This document shows positions 53,521 to 62,532 of a DNA stretch of 64,000 bases, piece after piece; position 1 is the stretch's first letter; every line of letters begins with the position of its first letter. The notes below the pieces were generated by a model. That model saw only the letters and a program-made list of their open reading frames with translations, ran no database searches and was not told the DNA's origin. Source of the DNA: Turicimonas muris. Its GTDB lineage: Bacteria; Pseudomonadota; Gammaproteobacteria; Burkholderiales; Burkholderiaceae_F. The stretch lies in assembly GCF_002221595.1 (NCBI RefSeq), contig NZ_NHMP01000001.1, positions 558,001-622,000 of the forward strand. The letters run 5' to 3'. A program made the position numbers and the translations under genes.

Positions 53521-55006
53521 TTTTGTGTCTTGTCCGATTTAACAATTTTCCTTTGTTTGGAGAGTAGTTAAACTTCTAAGCAAGGGATTGGAGAATCAAA
53601 GATGGCAAGAAGGGTAAAGCAACCTCTCAGTGAGGCCGACGCTTTTTTAACGAAGTACATTGATCAAACCTTAGCTAACACAGGCAAAATCGGCTGGAGC
53701 TCAGAAGAAGTAACCGGCATGGTTCAAGAGGTAATGAAACGGTTTCTTGAAAGATGCCTGGAAAGCGAAATGGATTTTCATCTCAAAAACGGAGAAATTG
53801 TTCCTGTCTCAAAAGAAGCAAAGGATGAACCTGAGCCGGTCAATAAGAGAAATGGGACAAGCAGTAAGACGGTCATCACCGACAATGCCCAAGTTCGTAT
53901 AGAAGTTCCTCGAGACAGACTAAGCAGTTTTGAACCGAACTCCGTTCCCAAATACGAAAGACACTTAAAAGGGTTGGATGACAAAATCATCAGCATGTAC
54001 GCAAGGGGTATGAGCAATCGTGAGATCTCTGCCCATATGAAGGAAATTTACGGAGTTGGAGTAAGTGCAGAATTCATAAGCAGAGTGACCGACGAGGTGT
54101 TAGAGGACGTGCGTGCATGGAGGAGTCGGCCTCTGCAAGACTTTTATCCGGTGGTCTTTTTTGATGCTCTGAGAGTAAAAGTAAAAAACGGCAATACCAT
54201 TACGCCCAAAGCCCTGTATCTTGCCTTGGCCGTTAGAGCCGACGGCTCCCGTGAAGTTCTCGGGATGTGGCTGTCAGACAATGAAGGGGCCGCATACTGG
54301 ACAAGCGTATTCAATGAAATCAAAGCTCGCGGCTGCAATGACATTTTGATAGCAGTAACAGATGGTCTTAAAGGAATGACAAAGGCCACAGAAACCGTAT
54401 ACCCAAAGACGATACATCAGACTTGTATTGTGCATTTGCTGAGAAATTCAACGGCTTTTGTCTCCTATAAGGACTTGAAAGGAGTGATAAGTCAACTCAA
54501 GGGAATATATGGGGCAGCTGATGCGGAGGAGGCAAGAAACAGACTTGAAGATTTTGCCGAATCTACGCTTGGTAAACGCTACAGTGTCATCAAGGGGATG
54601 TGGCTGAATCAATGGGAACAAGTTATTCCCTTGTTTAACTTTCCTCCGGAAATTAGAAAGCTGATCTATACAACCAACAGTATTGAAGCGTTGAATCGTT
54701 CGATTAGGAAGGTAATCAAAACCAGAACAATGTTCCCGACGGATGATTCAGTTTACAAACTGGTATTTTTAGCAATAAAGAATGCCACCAAAGACTGGAA
54801 CAAATCAGTATTTAGATGGCGTCAGGCAATGCTCCAGTTCGTTGTGATGTTTGGAGATCGCTTCAAACAAGGATAAAATGGATGGGATGGGCGAAGCCCT
54901 CGGGAAGGCAGTTCGCTTGTTCCACTACGTTCCACAAGCGAACTGCCTTCCCGGGAAAACAAACTACATTATGAAATTGGGACAGACACAAAATTTCGGA
55001 CACTCC
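53507..55006 (+). mobile_element. IS256-type insertion sequence, copy 2, 1,500 bp
   Basis: Same ends and same length as copy 1, offset exactly 5,005 bp and in the same orientation. The flanks TACCGAAG and CAGAACTC do not match, so no target duplication. The left flank is inside a passenger gene. Confidence 0.9.
53602..54876 (+). CDS. IS256-family transposase, copy 2
   Basis: 424 residues, differing from copy 1 at six positions (for instance EEVTGMV for EEVSGMV, FPTDD for FPRDD). Same DDE motifs, intact. The 20-bp inverted repeat follows at 54901-54953. Confidence 0.95.
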   Translation: MARRVKQPLSEADAFLTKYIDQTLANTGKIGWSSEEVTGMVQEVMKRFLERCLESEMDFHLKNGEIVPVSKEAKDEPEPVNKRNGTSSKTVITDNAQVRIEVPRDRLSSFEPNSVPKYERHLKGLDDKIISMYARGMSNREISAHMKEIYGVGVSAEFISRVTDEVLEDVRAWRSRPLQDFYPVVFFDALRVKVKNGNTITPKALYLALAVRADGSREVLGMWLSDNEGAAYWTSVFNEIKARGCNDILIAVTDGLKGMTKATETVYPKTIHQTCIVHLLRNSTAFVSYKDLKGVISQLKGIYGAADAEEARNRLEDFAESTLGKRYSVIKGMWLNQWEQVIPLFNFPPEIRKLIYTTNSIEALNRSIRKVIKTRTMFPTDDSVYKLVFLAIKNATKDWNKSVFRWRQAMLQFVVMFGDRFKQG

Positions 55007-55078
55007 CAGAACTCCTCCGCTTCGGACTTCTTTCTCTTTGCCGAAAGACAAGATTTTGTTTATCGGACCTAAGAGCTA

Positions 55079-55106
55079 GAGGTAGAAAACCGAAATTTTC
55101 TACCTC
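55079..55106 (-). terminator. Terminator-like hairpin behind the ketopantoate reductase-like gene
   Basis: Arms GAGGTAGAAAA / TTTTCTACCTC are perfect, with a short loop. No long T-run follows. Confidence 0.55.
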
Positions 55107-55118
55107 GGATTAAACCGC

Positions 55119-56054
55119 TCAATAGTTGCTTTCCATCTCTCGGACTTTTTGCAGAATTTTCTCATTAACTGGAGTTGGAACTCCAAGCTCTTTGCCTAAT
55201 GCAACAACAGTTCCTGCAAACATCTCAACCTCGCTTCGCCGTTTGTTGACGCCGTCCTGTCGCATAGAGGGCATGCCTTCGGGATTCAATTTGTCGATAA
55301 TTCCTAAATATTGGAGATATTCATCCTCAGTCAAACAGACGCCGTTCTTCTGGCTGAGTGCAAGAACCTCTCTCATGGCGGCTTTCATCGTCTCTCTCGG
55401 AGCACCTTCTTGATGAACCGTTCTGAATTTTCCTTCATTAATCATGACGGCTTGATTGACGCCGACATTAAGCATCCACTTGCACCACATCCGATGAATA
55501 ATGTCTTCCTCGGAAACATACGGCAGAGAAATAGAATCAAAAAAGTCTTCTGTCCTTCTAAGTGCTGCTTCTAATTTAGGGTTTTGATTGTTTTTCGGAA
55601 TGCCGATGCAAAGTTCACCTAAATCTCGATAAATAACCTTCGAACCTTGTTTTAGAGCATCCATTTTTTGCCCGATGCAGTACAGTACATTGGCCTGGGG
55701 AAATGCCTTCTTCAAAATCTCTTCGCTGGAAATGCCGTTAAGCAAAGAGATAATGACGGTATTCTCATTAACTAGAGGAGCAGCAGTTTTAATGGCGTCA
55801 TCTAAAGCCGTTCCTTTTACGGAAAAAAATAAAAAGTCCGCCGGGGCGCTGCTTTCATCCGGCGTAACAAAATTGAAGAAGCATCTTTGATCGTTTAAAT
55901 AAATTTCTTCTTGTTTGTAGCGTTCGCAGCGTTTTTTATCAGCGGCAAAAGTAACGCTGTGCTTTCCTAAAGCATTTTCAATGGCTTTGGCATAGAGAAT
56001 GCCTAAGGCACCAAGACCGATAAAGTAGACGGAAGGAGCAGGAGATTTGTTCAT
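55119..56054 (-). CDS. 2-dehydropantoate 2-reductase-family protein (PanE/ApbA)
   Basis: 311 residues from the ATG at 56054. A start 36 bases upstream is possible; neither has a ribosome site. NADP-binding GLGALGILYA at the N-terminus, SVKGTALDDAI, the catalytic Lys region WCKWMLNVGVNQ, and the closing EVEMFAGTVVALGKELGVPTPVNE. True PanE makes pantoate for coenzyme A. Many paralogues act on other 2-oxo acids, and pathway context is absent here. Confidence 0.83.
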   Translation of the reverse strand: MNKSPAPSVYFIGLGALGILYAKAIENALGKHSVTFAADKKRCERYKQEEIYLNDQRCFFNFVTPDESSAPADFLFFSVKGTALDDAIKTAAPLVNENTVIISLLNGISSEEILKKAFPQANVLYCIGQKMDALKQGSKVIYRDLGELCIGIPKNNQNPKLEAALRRTEDFFDSISLPYVSEEDIIHRMWCKWMLNVGVNQAVMINEGKFRTVHQEGAPRETMKAAMREVLALSQKNGVCLTEDEYLQYLGIIDKLNPEGMPSMRQDGVNKRRSEVEMFAGTVVALGKELGVPTPVNEKILQKVREMESNY

Positions 56055-56104
56055 AGCTGGAGATATAAGAAAACCGGCCGAAGCCGGCATATCGTTTACG
56101 AAAA

Positions 56105-56683
56105 TTAGTCATCGTACCCTGGTACAGGCAGGCGCTTGCCGAGACGATAGAACATGGCGCCCCCGAAGTTCGGCAGGATGCTGAAGTCAGCATCCAGATT
56201 TTCAAATTGCGGATGTCCGTCTTTAATCACTCTCTCGTCATAGAAGGCTTGAACGATTTGGCCTAAGAAAAGGTCATATTTTTTCTGGATTTCCGTTTCA
56301 GGAAGAACTTTGCACACTGCCCAGGCGACACATCCTTTTGGCAACGGGAAACGGCAGTCATCGACTTTGTAAAACTCGATTTTGCTGTCCTCAATCTTGG
56401 AAGAAAGGGAGTTCTTCGAGTTGGAGCCTAAGAACATTAATTTTTCGATGATTTTGGCAGTCGGCAAGGCTAATAAGAAATAGCCGTCTTTTTCAACTAA
56501 TTTGCGGGTGTAGTGGCTGCTGTCGATGACAACGCTTAATTTGTCGTAGTCGAGCGGGCAGCTCCAGCTGGCAGGCATGATATCGAGATCATCGCCGCTT
56601 TGGGCTTCAACTAAAACGGTGCCCCCTAAATTAAAAAGTTTCCAAACTTCGCTAACGCTGATGGTTTTAATGTTCGCAGTCAT
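56105..56683 (-). CDS. Flavin reductase-like (FMN-binding split barrel) protein
   Basis: 192 residues. PASWSCPLDYDKLSVVIDSSHYTRKLVEKDGYFLLALP is the typical FMN-binding half, and LGQIVQAFYDERVI gives the end of the barrel. Such proteins reduce flavin or act as small flavoenzymes. Upstream of the ketopantoate reductase-like gene (about 50 bp apart, same direction), so possibly one operon. Confidence 0.83.
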   Translation of the reverse strand: MTANIKTISVSEVWKLFNLGGTVLVEAQSGDDLDIMPASWSCPLDYDKLSVVIDSSHYTRKLVEKDGYFLLALPTAKIIEKLMFLGSNSKNSLSSKIEDSKIEFYKVDDCRFPLPKGCVAWAVCKVLPETEIQKKYDLFLGQIVQAFYDERVIKDGHPQFENLDADFSILPNFGGAMFYRLGKRLPVPGYDD

Positions 56684-57035
56684 TACTGTATCTCCAAAAG
56701 ATTTTCTGCCTATTGTATGACTATTCTAAAAAAGACGTTAGAACACCAAAAAAATGCACAAAGAAAGTGCATAAAAAAGTAGGCGCACCAAATAGGTGAA
56801 ATAAATATGCTGATTTTTGGTGAGGAACCGGCTTTTACTTCGCGAACCGAATATTTAGTGCGTTAAAAACTTGGCACGGTTTTTGCTTAATAAAAATTAT
56901 TCGAAATTCTTATCAAGATTTTCGCCGTCTTGGTGATAAACGGATCTCCCGAGAGTCACGCAAGACAGAAACAATTAAGGTCAAGAGCCAAGAAACACTT
57001 TCAGAAATTCTCAATTCTATTTGGAGGCTTTTCAA
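56684..57035. promoter_or_regulatory. Upstream region of the TAXI-TRAP operon
   Basis: No gene. Holds the sigma-54-type promoter at 56872-56887 and, upstream of it, repeated half sites: TGCAC...GTGCAT around 56755-56773, GCGCACCAAAT near 56783, and TTTTTGGTG near 56814. These could be enhancer sites for an RpoN-dependent activator. A leader of about 135 bases follows the promoter. Confidence 0.5.
56872..56887 (+). promoter_or_regulatory. Sigma-54-type promoter of the TAXI-TRAP operon
   Basis: TTGGCAC-N5-TTGCTTAAT: a close match to the RpoN consensus, with GG (56873-56874) and GC (56885-56886) ten bases apart. Starts 150-160 bases before the first gene. Confidence 0.82.
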
Positions 57036-58010
57036 ATGCTGATCAAAAAACTTCTCCCAGTTGCTTTTGCTGCTTCACTTGCTTTCGCCGGCTCTGCTGC
57101 CTTAGCTGCCGGTCAGACATTCGTCACAATCGGTACCGGCGGCATTACCGGTGTTTACTACCCGACAGGCGGTGCTATCGCTAAAATCATCAACGCCAAG
57201 AAAAAAGAATACGGTATCCGTGCTTCTGTTGAATCTACCGGCGGTTCTAAGTTCAACATCAACGCTATCGACTCTAAAGATTTGGACTTCGGTATCGCTC
57301 AGGCCGATACACAGTACCTTGCTTACAACGGCAAAGGTCCATGGGAAGGTAAGCCCGTCAGCAAGCTTCGCGCTGTTTTCGCTCTTGCTCCTGAAGCCGT
57401 CACATTCGTTGCTGCTGAAGATTCCGGAATCAAGTCCATCAATGACGTTAAAGGAAAGACAATTAACTTAGGCGATCCTGGCTCAGGCAACCGCGTTAAC
57501 TCTACTGACATCTTCAAATATGCCGGTATTGTTCCAGGCAAGGACTTCCGCGATGAAAAACTTAAACCGGCCGATGCTCCTCGCGTTCTCCAGGACGGTC
57601 GTATCGACGGCTTCTTCTACACTGTCGGCCATCCGAACGGCAACATTAAAGAAGCGACAGCAGGCAAGAGAAAAGTTCGCATCGTTCCTATTACTGAAGT
57701 CGGTGATTTGCTCAAAGACGCTCCTTACTACGCTATGACGGAGATCCCGATGGCTCAGTATCCGGACGCCGTTAACTCCAAGGATAAAGTCAAGACTGTC
57801 GGCATGCTTGCCACACTGGTGACTTCCGCCGATACACCTGATGATGTCGTTTACGCCATCACTAAGGAAGTCATGACAAACCTTGACGACTTCAAGAAGC
57901 TGCATCCGGCTTTGGCAGGTCTGACTAAACAGTCCATGCTCGAAGGTTTGACCGCTCCAATTCATCCGGGCGCTTTGAAGTACTACAAAGAAGTCGGCTT
58001 AGTCAAATAA
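57036..58010 (+). CDS. TAXI-family TRAP transporter solute-binding protein
   Basis: 324 residues from the ATG at 57036 behind TTGGAGGC. Signal peptide LLPVAFAASLAFAGSAALA with a cut before AGQTF. TIGTGGITGVYYPTGGAIAK at the mature start is diagnostic of the TAXI group, and NLGDPGSGNRVNS is also typical. Codon use looks optimised (frequent GCT, GGC, AAC), as for a highly expressed periplasmic protein. Ligand unknown; glutamate or small dicarboxylates are common. Confidence 0.93.
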   Translation: MLIKKLLPVAFAASLAFAGSAALAAGQTFVTIGTGGITGVYYPTGGAIAKIINAKKKEYGIRASVESTGGSKFNINAIDSKDLDFGIAQADTQYLAYNGKGPWEGKPVSKLRAVFALAPEAVTFVAAEDSGIKSINDVKGKTINLGDPGSGNRVNSTDIFKYAGIVPGKDFRDEKLKPADAPRVLQDGRIDGFFYTVGHPNGNIKEATAGKRKVRIVPITEVGDLLKDAPYYAMTEIPMAQYPDAVNSKDKVKTVGMLATLVTSADTPDDVVYAITKEVMTNLDDFKKLHPALAGLTKQSMLEGLTAPIHPGALKYYKEVGLVK

Positions 58011-58037
58011 TCAAGCCTTAAGTACCACCTAGCCGTG

Positions 58038-58056
58038 CCCGGGACGCTCTCCCGGG
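58038..58056 (+). promoter_or_regulatory. Intercistronic hairpin between binding protein and permease
   Basis: CCCGGGA / TCCCGGG with a 5-base loop, no T-run. Probably protects the 3' end of the binding-protein message or damps permease expression. Confidence 0.5.
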
Positions 58057-58086
58057 TATAGGCGTAAATAATAAAAAGGAATCTTC

Positions 58087-60267
58087 ATGTCAAATAGCCA
58101 GAATGAGAAAATTCTTCTCCCGCAGGCAGGTATTCCTGGTTTTGTTCTAACTCCAAGGAAGAATTCTTCCGAAGATATTGTGGGAGAGTACCGAGAAGAG
58201 GTAGTACACGGAGACAGAGGATTAGCGGGAGATAAAACCGGCATTTCCGCCAAGATTACTTTTGTAGTTGCGTTATGCTGGGCTTTCTTTCAGATGTCCA
58301 CAGCCAGCTGGCTGCTTTTGGACTCTTTGCAGGTGAAAGCTATTCACTTGGCTTTTGCTTTGTCTTTGATTTACTTGAACCTTCCGACTCTTAAATCGGA
58401 AACTAAATCTCGCTGGGACTTGCGAATTCTCCTGGCGATGAAAAAAGTTACCATCGTTGACTGGATGATTGGCCTTGTCGGCGTCATTGCTGCCCTCTAT
58501 ATCGTTATTGACTATGCCGGAATCTCCGAGAGACCGGGTCAGCCGATCGGCCGCGATTTGATTATGGGCGTAACTCTCGTTGCTCTTATGCTTGAAGCAA
58601 CACGCCGCGTACTCGGGCCGGCGCTTCCGGTTATTGCTGGAGCCTTTATGGCCTATGTGTTCTTAGGGCCATACTTGCCCGACGTAATTGCTTTCAAAGG
58701 TGCGACTTTAACGCGCTTCATCTCTCAGATGACCATGGATACACAGGGCATTTACGGTGTACCGCTGCATGTGTCGGCCACCGTCGTGTTCTTATTTGTG
58801 ATGTTCGGAACAATGCTCGATAGAGCCGGGGGCGGAGCCTTCTTTACCCGTTTGGCTATTTCCGGGTTAGGACAATATCGAGGCGGTGCTGCTAAAGCCG
58901 CTGTCGTCAGTTCAGCTCTCTCCGGCACCGTTTCCGGATCATCCATCGCAAACGTCGTAACTACCGGAACATTTACAATTCCTTTAATGAAACGGCTCGG
59001 TTATCCGGCTAAAAAAGCGGCGGCTATTGAAGTTGCTTCTTCCGTTAATGGTCAGTTGGCTCCTCCGGTCATGGGCGCAGCCGCCTTCATTATTGCCGAG
59101 TATGTCAACGTACCTTACATCGAGGTGGCGAAGGCGGCAGCAGTCCCGGCTTTTGTCTCTTATGTCGGTTTGCTGTGGATTACCCACATTGAAGCCTGCA
59201 AGTTGGGTCTTAAAGGCTTGCCTAAGTCTGAGCTTCCCAGATTCTGGACCGAACTGAAGAACGGTTTGCATTATCTTCTCCCGCTGTTCGTTCTCATTTG
59301 GGAACTTGTGGTGGAAATGCATTCTGCTGAAATGTCCGTCTTCAGAGCCATCTTAGTGCTGGCTTTCCTGATGGTTTTCCAACCTGTAGTCATTGCTAAG
59401 GTTCACAATGCGGACATGTGGGCTGCCTTTAAGTTCGGCGTAAAGAATGCATTAAGCTCTATGGCTGCCGGTGCCAACAACATGGCCGGCGTTGCTTTAG
59501 CAACCGCTTCTGCCGGTATCATCGTAGGCTGCGTCTCCTTAGGTCTAGGACAGCAGATTACTTCCTTTGTTGAAGCTCTTTCGATGGGCAACATCTTCCT
59601 TATGATCTTTATCACCGCGCTTGCCAGTCTGCTCTTAGGCATGGGTTTGCCGACCACGGCTAACTACATCATAATGGCATCTTTGACAGCCCCTGTGATT
59701 GTTGAATTGGCTACGGGGATGTCTCTTCATGGTCAGGAAATCGTTATTCCTCTGATCGCTGCTCACTTGTTCTGTTTCTACTTCGGGATTTTGGCCGACG
59801 ATACCCCTCCGGTTGGATTGGCAGCATATGCAGGTGCGGCGATTGCTAAGGAAAATCCGATTGCCGTGGGCGTGCAGGGCTTCTTATATGACATTCGTAC
59901 GGTGATCATTCCGGTATTCTTCCTGTTCAACTCCGACATCCTCTTGCTTGGTATTGATACCTGGACTGAAGGACTCTTTATCTTCGGTATGACTTCTATC
60001 GGCATGATTGCCTTTACCTGTGCTACACAAGGTTGGGTTCTGACCCGTGCCAACATCATTGAACGTGCATTACTGCTTGTGGTTACCGTCATCATGATGT
60101 TCCCGGCAACATTAACAGGCTTCTTCATGGATTACAGCCAAAGATACTGGGGCTATGCAGCCGGTATCGCACTCTTCGGTGTTGTTGTCCTGATGCAGAA
60201 GATGAAAGGACAGCCTGCCAAGGTTGACAGTTTAGAAATGCCTAAAGATCTGGAGGCTCAGGTCTAA
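58087..60267 (+). CDS. TRAP transporter fused permease (TAXI type)
   Basis: 726 residues, start behind AAAAAGGAATCTTC. The N-terminal part (to about 190) is the small DctQ-like region, the rest the large DctM-like region with PVMGAAAFIIAEYVNVPY, LASLLLGMGLPTTANYIIMASL and ILADDTPPVGLAAYAGAAIAKENP, all hallmarks of the fused family. Works with the binding protein encoded upstream as a sodium-driven importer. A terminator follows. Confidence 0.94.
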   Translation: MSNSQNEKILLPQAGIPGFVLTPRKNSSEDIVGEYREEVVHGDRGLAGDKTGISAKITFVVALCWAFFQMSTASWLLLDSLQVKAIHLAFALSLIYLNLPTLKSETKSRWDLRILLAMKKVTIVDWMIGLVGVIAALYIVIDYAGISERPGQPIGRDLIMGVTLVALMLEATRRVLGPALPVIAGAFMAYVFLGPYLPDVIAFKGATLTRFISQMTMDTQGIYGVPLHVSATVVFLFVMFGTMLDRAGGGAFFTRLAISGLGQYRGGAAKAAVVSSALSGTVSGSSIANVVTTGTFTIPLMKRLGYPAKKAAAIEVASSVNGQLAPPVMGAAAFIIAEYVNVPYIEVAKAAAVPAFVSYVGLLWITHIEACKLGLKGLPKSELPRFWTELKNGLHYLLPLFVLIWELVVEMHSAEMSVFRAILVLAFLMVFQPVVIAKVHNADMWAAFKFGVKNALSSMAAGANNMAGVALATASAGIIVGCVSLGLGQQITSFVEALSMGNIFLMIFITALASLLLGMGLPTTANYIIMASLTAPVIVELATGMSLHGQEIVIPLIAAHLFCFYFGILADDTPPVGLAAYAGAAIAKENPIAVGVQGFLYDIRTVIIPVFFLFNSDILLLGIDTWTEGLFIFGMTSIGMIAFTCATQGWVLTRANIIERALLLVVTVIMMFPATLTGFFMDYSQRYWGYAAGIALFGVVVLMQKMKGQPAKVDSLEMPKDLEAQV

Positions 60268-60288
60268 AACAAATTAGTTTGTCTTTCA

Positions 60289-60333
60289 GGCTGCTCGATA
60301 TTAATGGATGGGAGATTCGAGCCGCCTTTTTTT
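60289..60333 (+). terminator. Terminator of the TAXI-TRAP operon
   Basis: GGCTGCTCGA / TCGAGCCGCC pair with one mismatch, then seven T. Confidence 0.75.
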
Positions 60334-60892
60334 ATTTGCTTATAGCGCTGAGCTTCATATGCGGCATTTGAAGAGGTCACACTGTAACTGACGGAATTCT
60401 GCCGAAATAAGTGAGCGAATCTACTGGGTCAGAAATTTTGTCGTCAAACCTCAAAAAACTGTTCCGAAAGTTAATCAAAGAAAGCCGCCGCTGTAAGGAC
60501 TTGCAGTTATTTTCAAATAGATCTCTGATAGAAATGATCTACAGCAAAGGGTGGTGAATTTGGAAGATTTATTGAGCGGCTGAGCTTTGGCAGCCGCTCA
60601 ATCGCCGAGGAAAAGTTAAGTTAAACAAACAGTTTTGGTTGGTTCTCCAAGGCCACTTCTAAAAGGCTCAGACGAATGAACAACATCTGAGGTCCCCAGT
60701 GTACCAGAGCATGTCATACGATAGGAGTACAGAATTTCTCTCTCAGTGCAAATGCCAATTTGGAGCATATTCACGTGATTCAAATGCTTCCATGAAGACG
60801 GGAGTTTTTTGGAAATCTGTAGACGGGATTATTTCTTTGGGCTAAAAGTTTTGATTATGAGACCTGCTTCGACAGGTCTCATATAAGTTGAT
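60334..60892. other. Gene-free stretch with one orphan hairpin
   Basis: No ORF of note. A perfect 12-bp inverted repeat with 8-base loop lies at 60571-60582 and 60591-60602 (ATTGAGCGGCTG / CAGCCGCTCAAT) without T-run on either side. Nothing else seen. Confidence 0.5.
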
Positions 60893-62200
60893 TTAATTAG
60901 TGAGCAGAACGGCTAAGAATACCAAGGCAATAATTGCCATCGTGAGCGTAATTTCCTGGCGCTTGCCGGATAAGACTTTGAGAATCACAAAACTAATGAC
61001 GCCGAATCCAAGACCTGTTGCGATGTTGAATGTAAACGGCATCATGAAGATTGTTAAGAAGTATGGAACATCGGTCGAGATCTCTTTGAAATTGATGCGT
61101 GTTACGCTTTCTTGAAGCATCAGATAGCTAAAACGCAAGAGGTTGCAAAAGCCGGAACCAACGTCAAAATCGGTGTAATAAACAAGGTCAGGAAGCAGAA
61201 GAGTCTCAAAAATAATGCGCACAGACCGGTTCTGGCTCTGGATTCGATACCAACGGCACTTTCTAAGATGGCCGTAGCAGTTGAAGTACCAATCATGTCG
61301 GCGCCGATAGTGGCCACGGAGTCGCTGATTAAGGCCTTGTCGAGATTTGGAATGTGGCCATTTTTCTGCATGAAGCCTGCTCTGAATGACAATCCAATCA
61401 ACGTGGACATATTGTCAAAGAGGTCGACCATCGTAATGGAGAACAAAACACCGACGATGCCGATTGTCATCATGCTCTTGAAATCGAATTGGAAGATGGT
61501 TTCAGTCGGGAAGAATTTGAAGTTGTTGGAGAATAGGTCTTGCAAGCCGTCCAACGGTGTAGCGCCTAAGATAAATAACTCCGAGAGCAGCAACTAAAAG
61601 AATGGCTATCAGCATCGCTAAGCGAACGCCTTTTGCAGAGAGAACTGCCGCTGTCAGAATACCGAGAATTGTCAGATAGGCTTCCGGTTTTGTTAAATCT
61701 CCAAGTCCGATTAAGGTTGCAGGATTGGCAACCACGATCCCGGCATTCTTTAAACCGATGATAGCAATAAAGGCACCGATACCGGCCACAATAGCAAGTT
61801 TTAAATCCAAAGGAATGGCTTTAATAATGGATTGTCGGATGCGTGCTACGGTTAATAGGAAGAACACTAATCCGGAAACAATGACGGCAGCACAGGCTGC
61901 CTGCCAACTAAGCCCCAGAAATCCGCAGACGTAATAGGCAAAGTAAGCACTGATGCCGAGTCCGGGTGCTACTACAATCGGATAGTTGACGATGAAAGCG
62001 ATCATCAGTGTCCCAAGGATGGATGTCCAAATGACGGCAACGGTTACATCTGCAAGCGGCATACCGGCATCTTTCAGCATTCCCGGGACGACAATGAAGA
62101 GATAACAAATCGCTAGATAAGCAGAAACGGCACCTAGAAATTCTGTTTTAACGGTGAAGCTTCTTTCTGTGATTTTGAAGAAACGGTCTATAGCGTTCAC
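60893..62200 (-). pseudogene. AzgA-type (NCS2 family) hypoxanthine/guanine permease gene with two frameshifts
   Basis: Starts at 62200 with FFKITERSFTVKTEFLGAVS and runs to LLVAALGVI, then must change frame near 61575 to continue as LGATPLDGLQ ... GTSTATAILESAVGIESRAR, and again near 61128 to continue as YLMLQESVTRINF to the stop at 60893. The pieces together make about 435 residues, the AzgA/PbuG size, with APGLGISAYFAYYV and AGIVVANPATL intact. One extra base and one missing base would explain it. Either a recent pseudogene or two sequence errors. Confidence 0.85.
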
Positions 62201-62532
62201 AGTATTCTCGGAGAGTATTTAACAATTTGTAAGATTTTAGCTAGATGATTGTTCTGCAACTCTCTGAGTGCATATTGTGAGCGTAAATATCCTTAGTGCC
62301 ATTAAAGAAAAAATTGGACTTTTGAGAGTGTGGACAGGAGCATTCATAGGTATTCAAACTTCAAAAAAACGACTTTCGCCTGAAGAGGAGTAGACCTTCT
62401 GTTGGGAGTTTGCGGTTTGCTTTAATCGTCATTGGTTTTGTAGCAACAAGTGCTACAAAACCCTGATTTCGGTAGAAGGTGTTAATTGTTAGTATATGCA
62501 AAATCATATTTCTTAAAATCAATGAGGTAATA
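62201..62532. promoter_or_regulatory. Upstream region of the right phase-variable gene
   Basis: No gene. A perfect inverted repeat with 11-bp arms and a 7-base spacer lies at 62434-62444 and 62452-62462 (GGTTTTGTAGC / GCTACAAAACC). No T-run, so operator or mRNA structure rather than terminator. Confidence 0.5.

Noticed and set aside
60571-60602. 12-bp inverted repeat as a terminator
   Set aside because: No T-run on either side and no gene ending nearby; left as an orphan hairpin.
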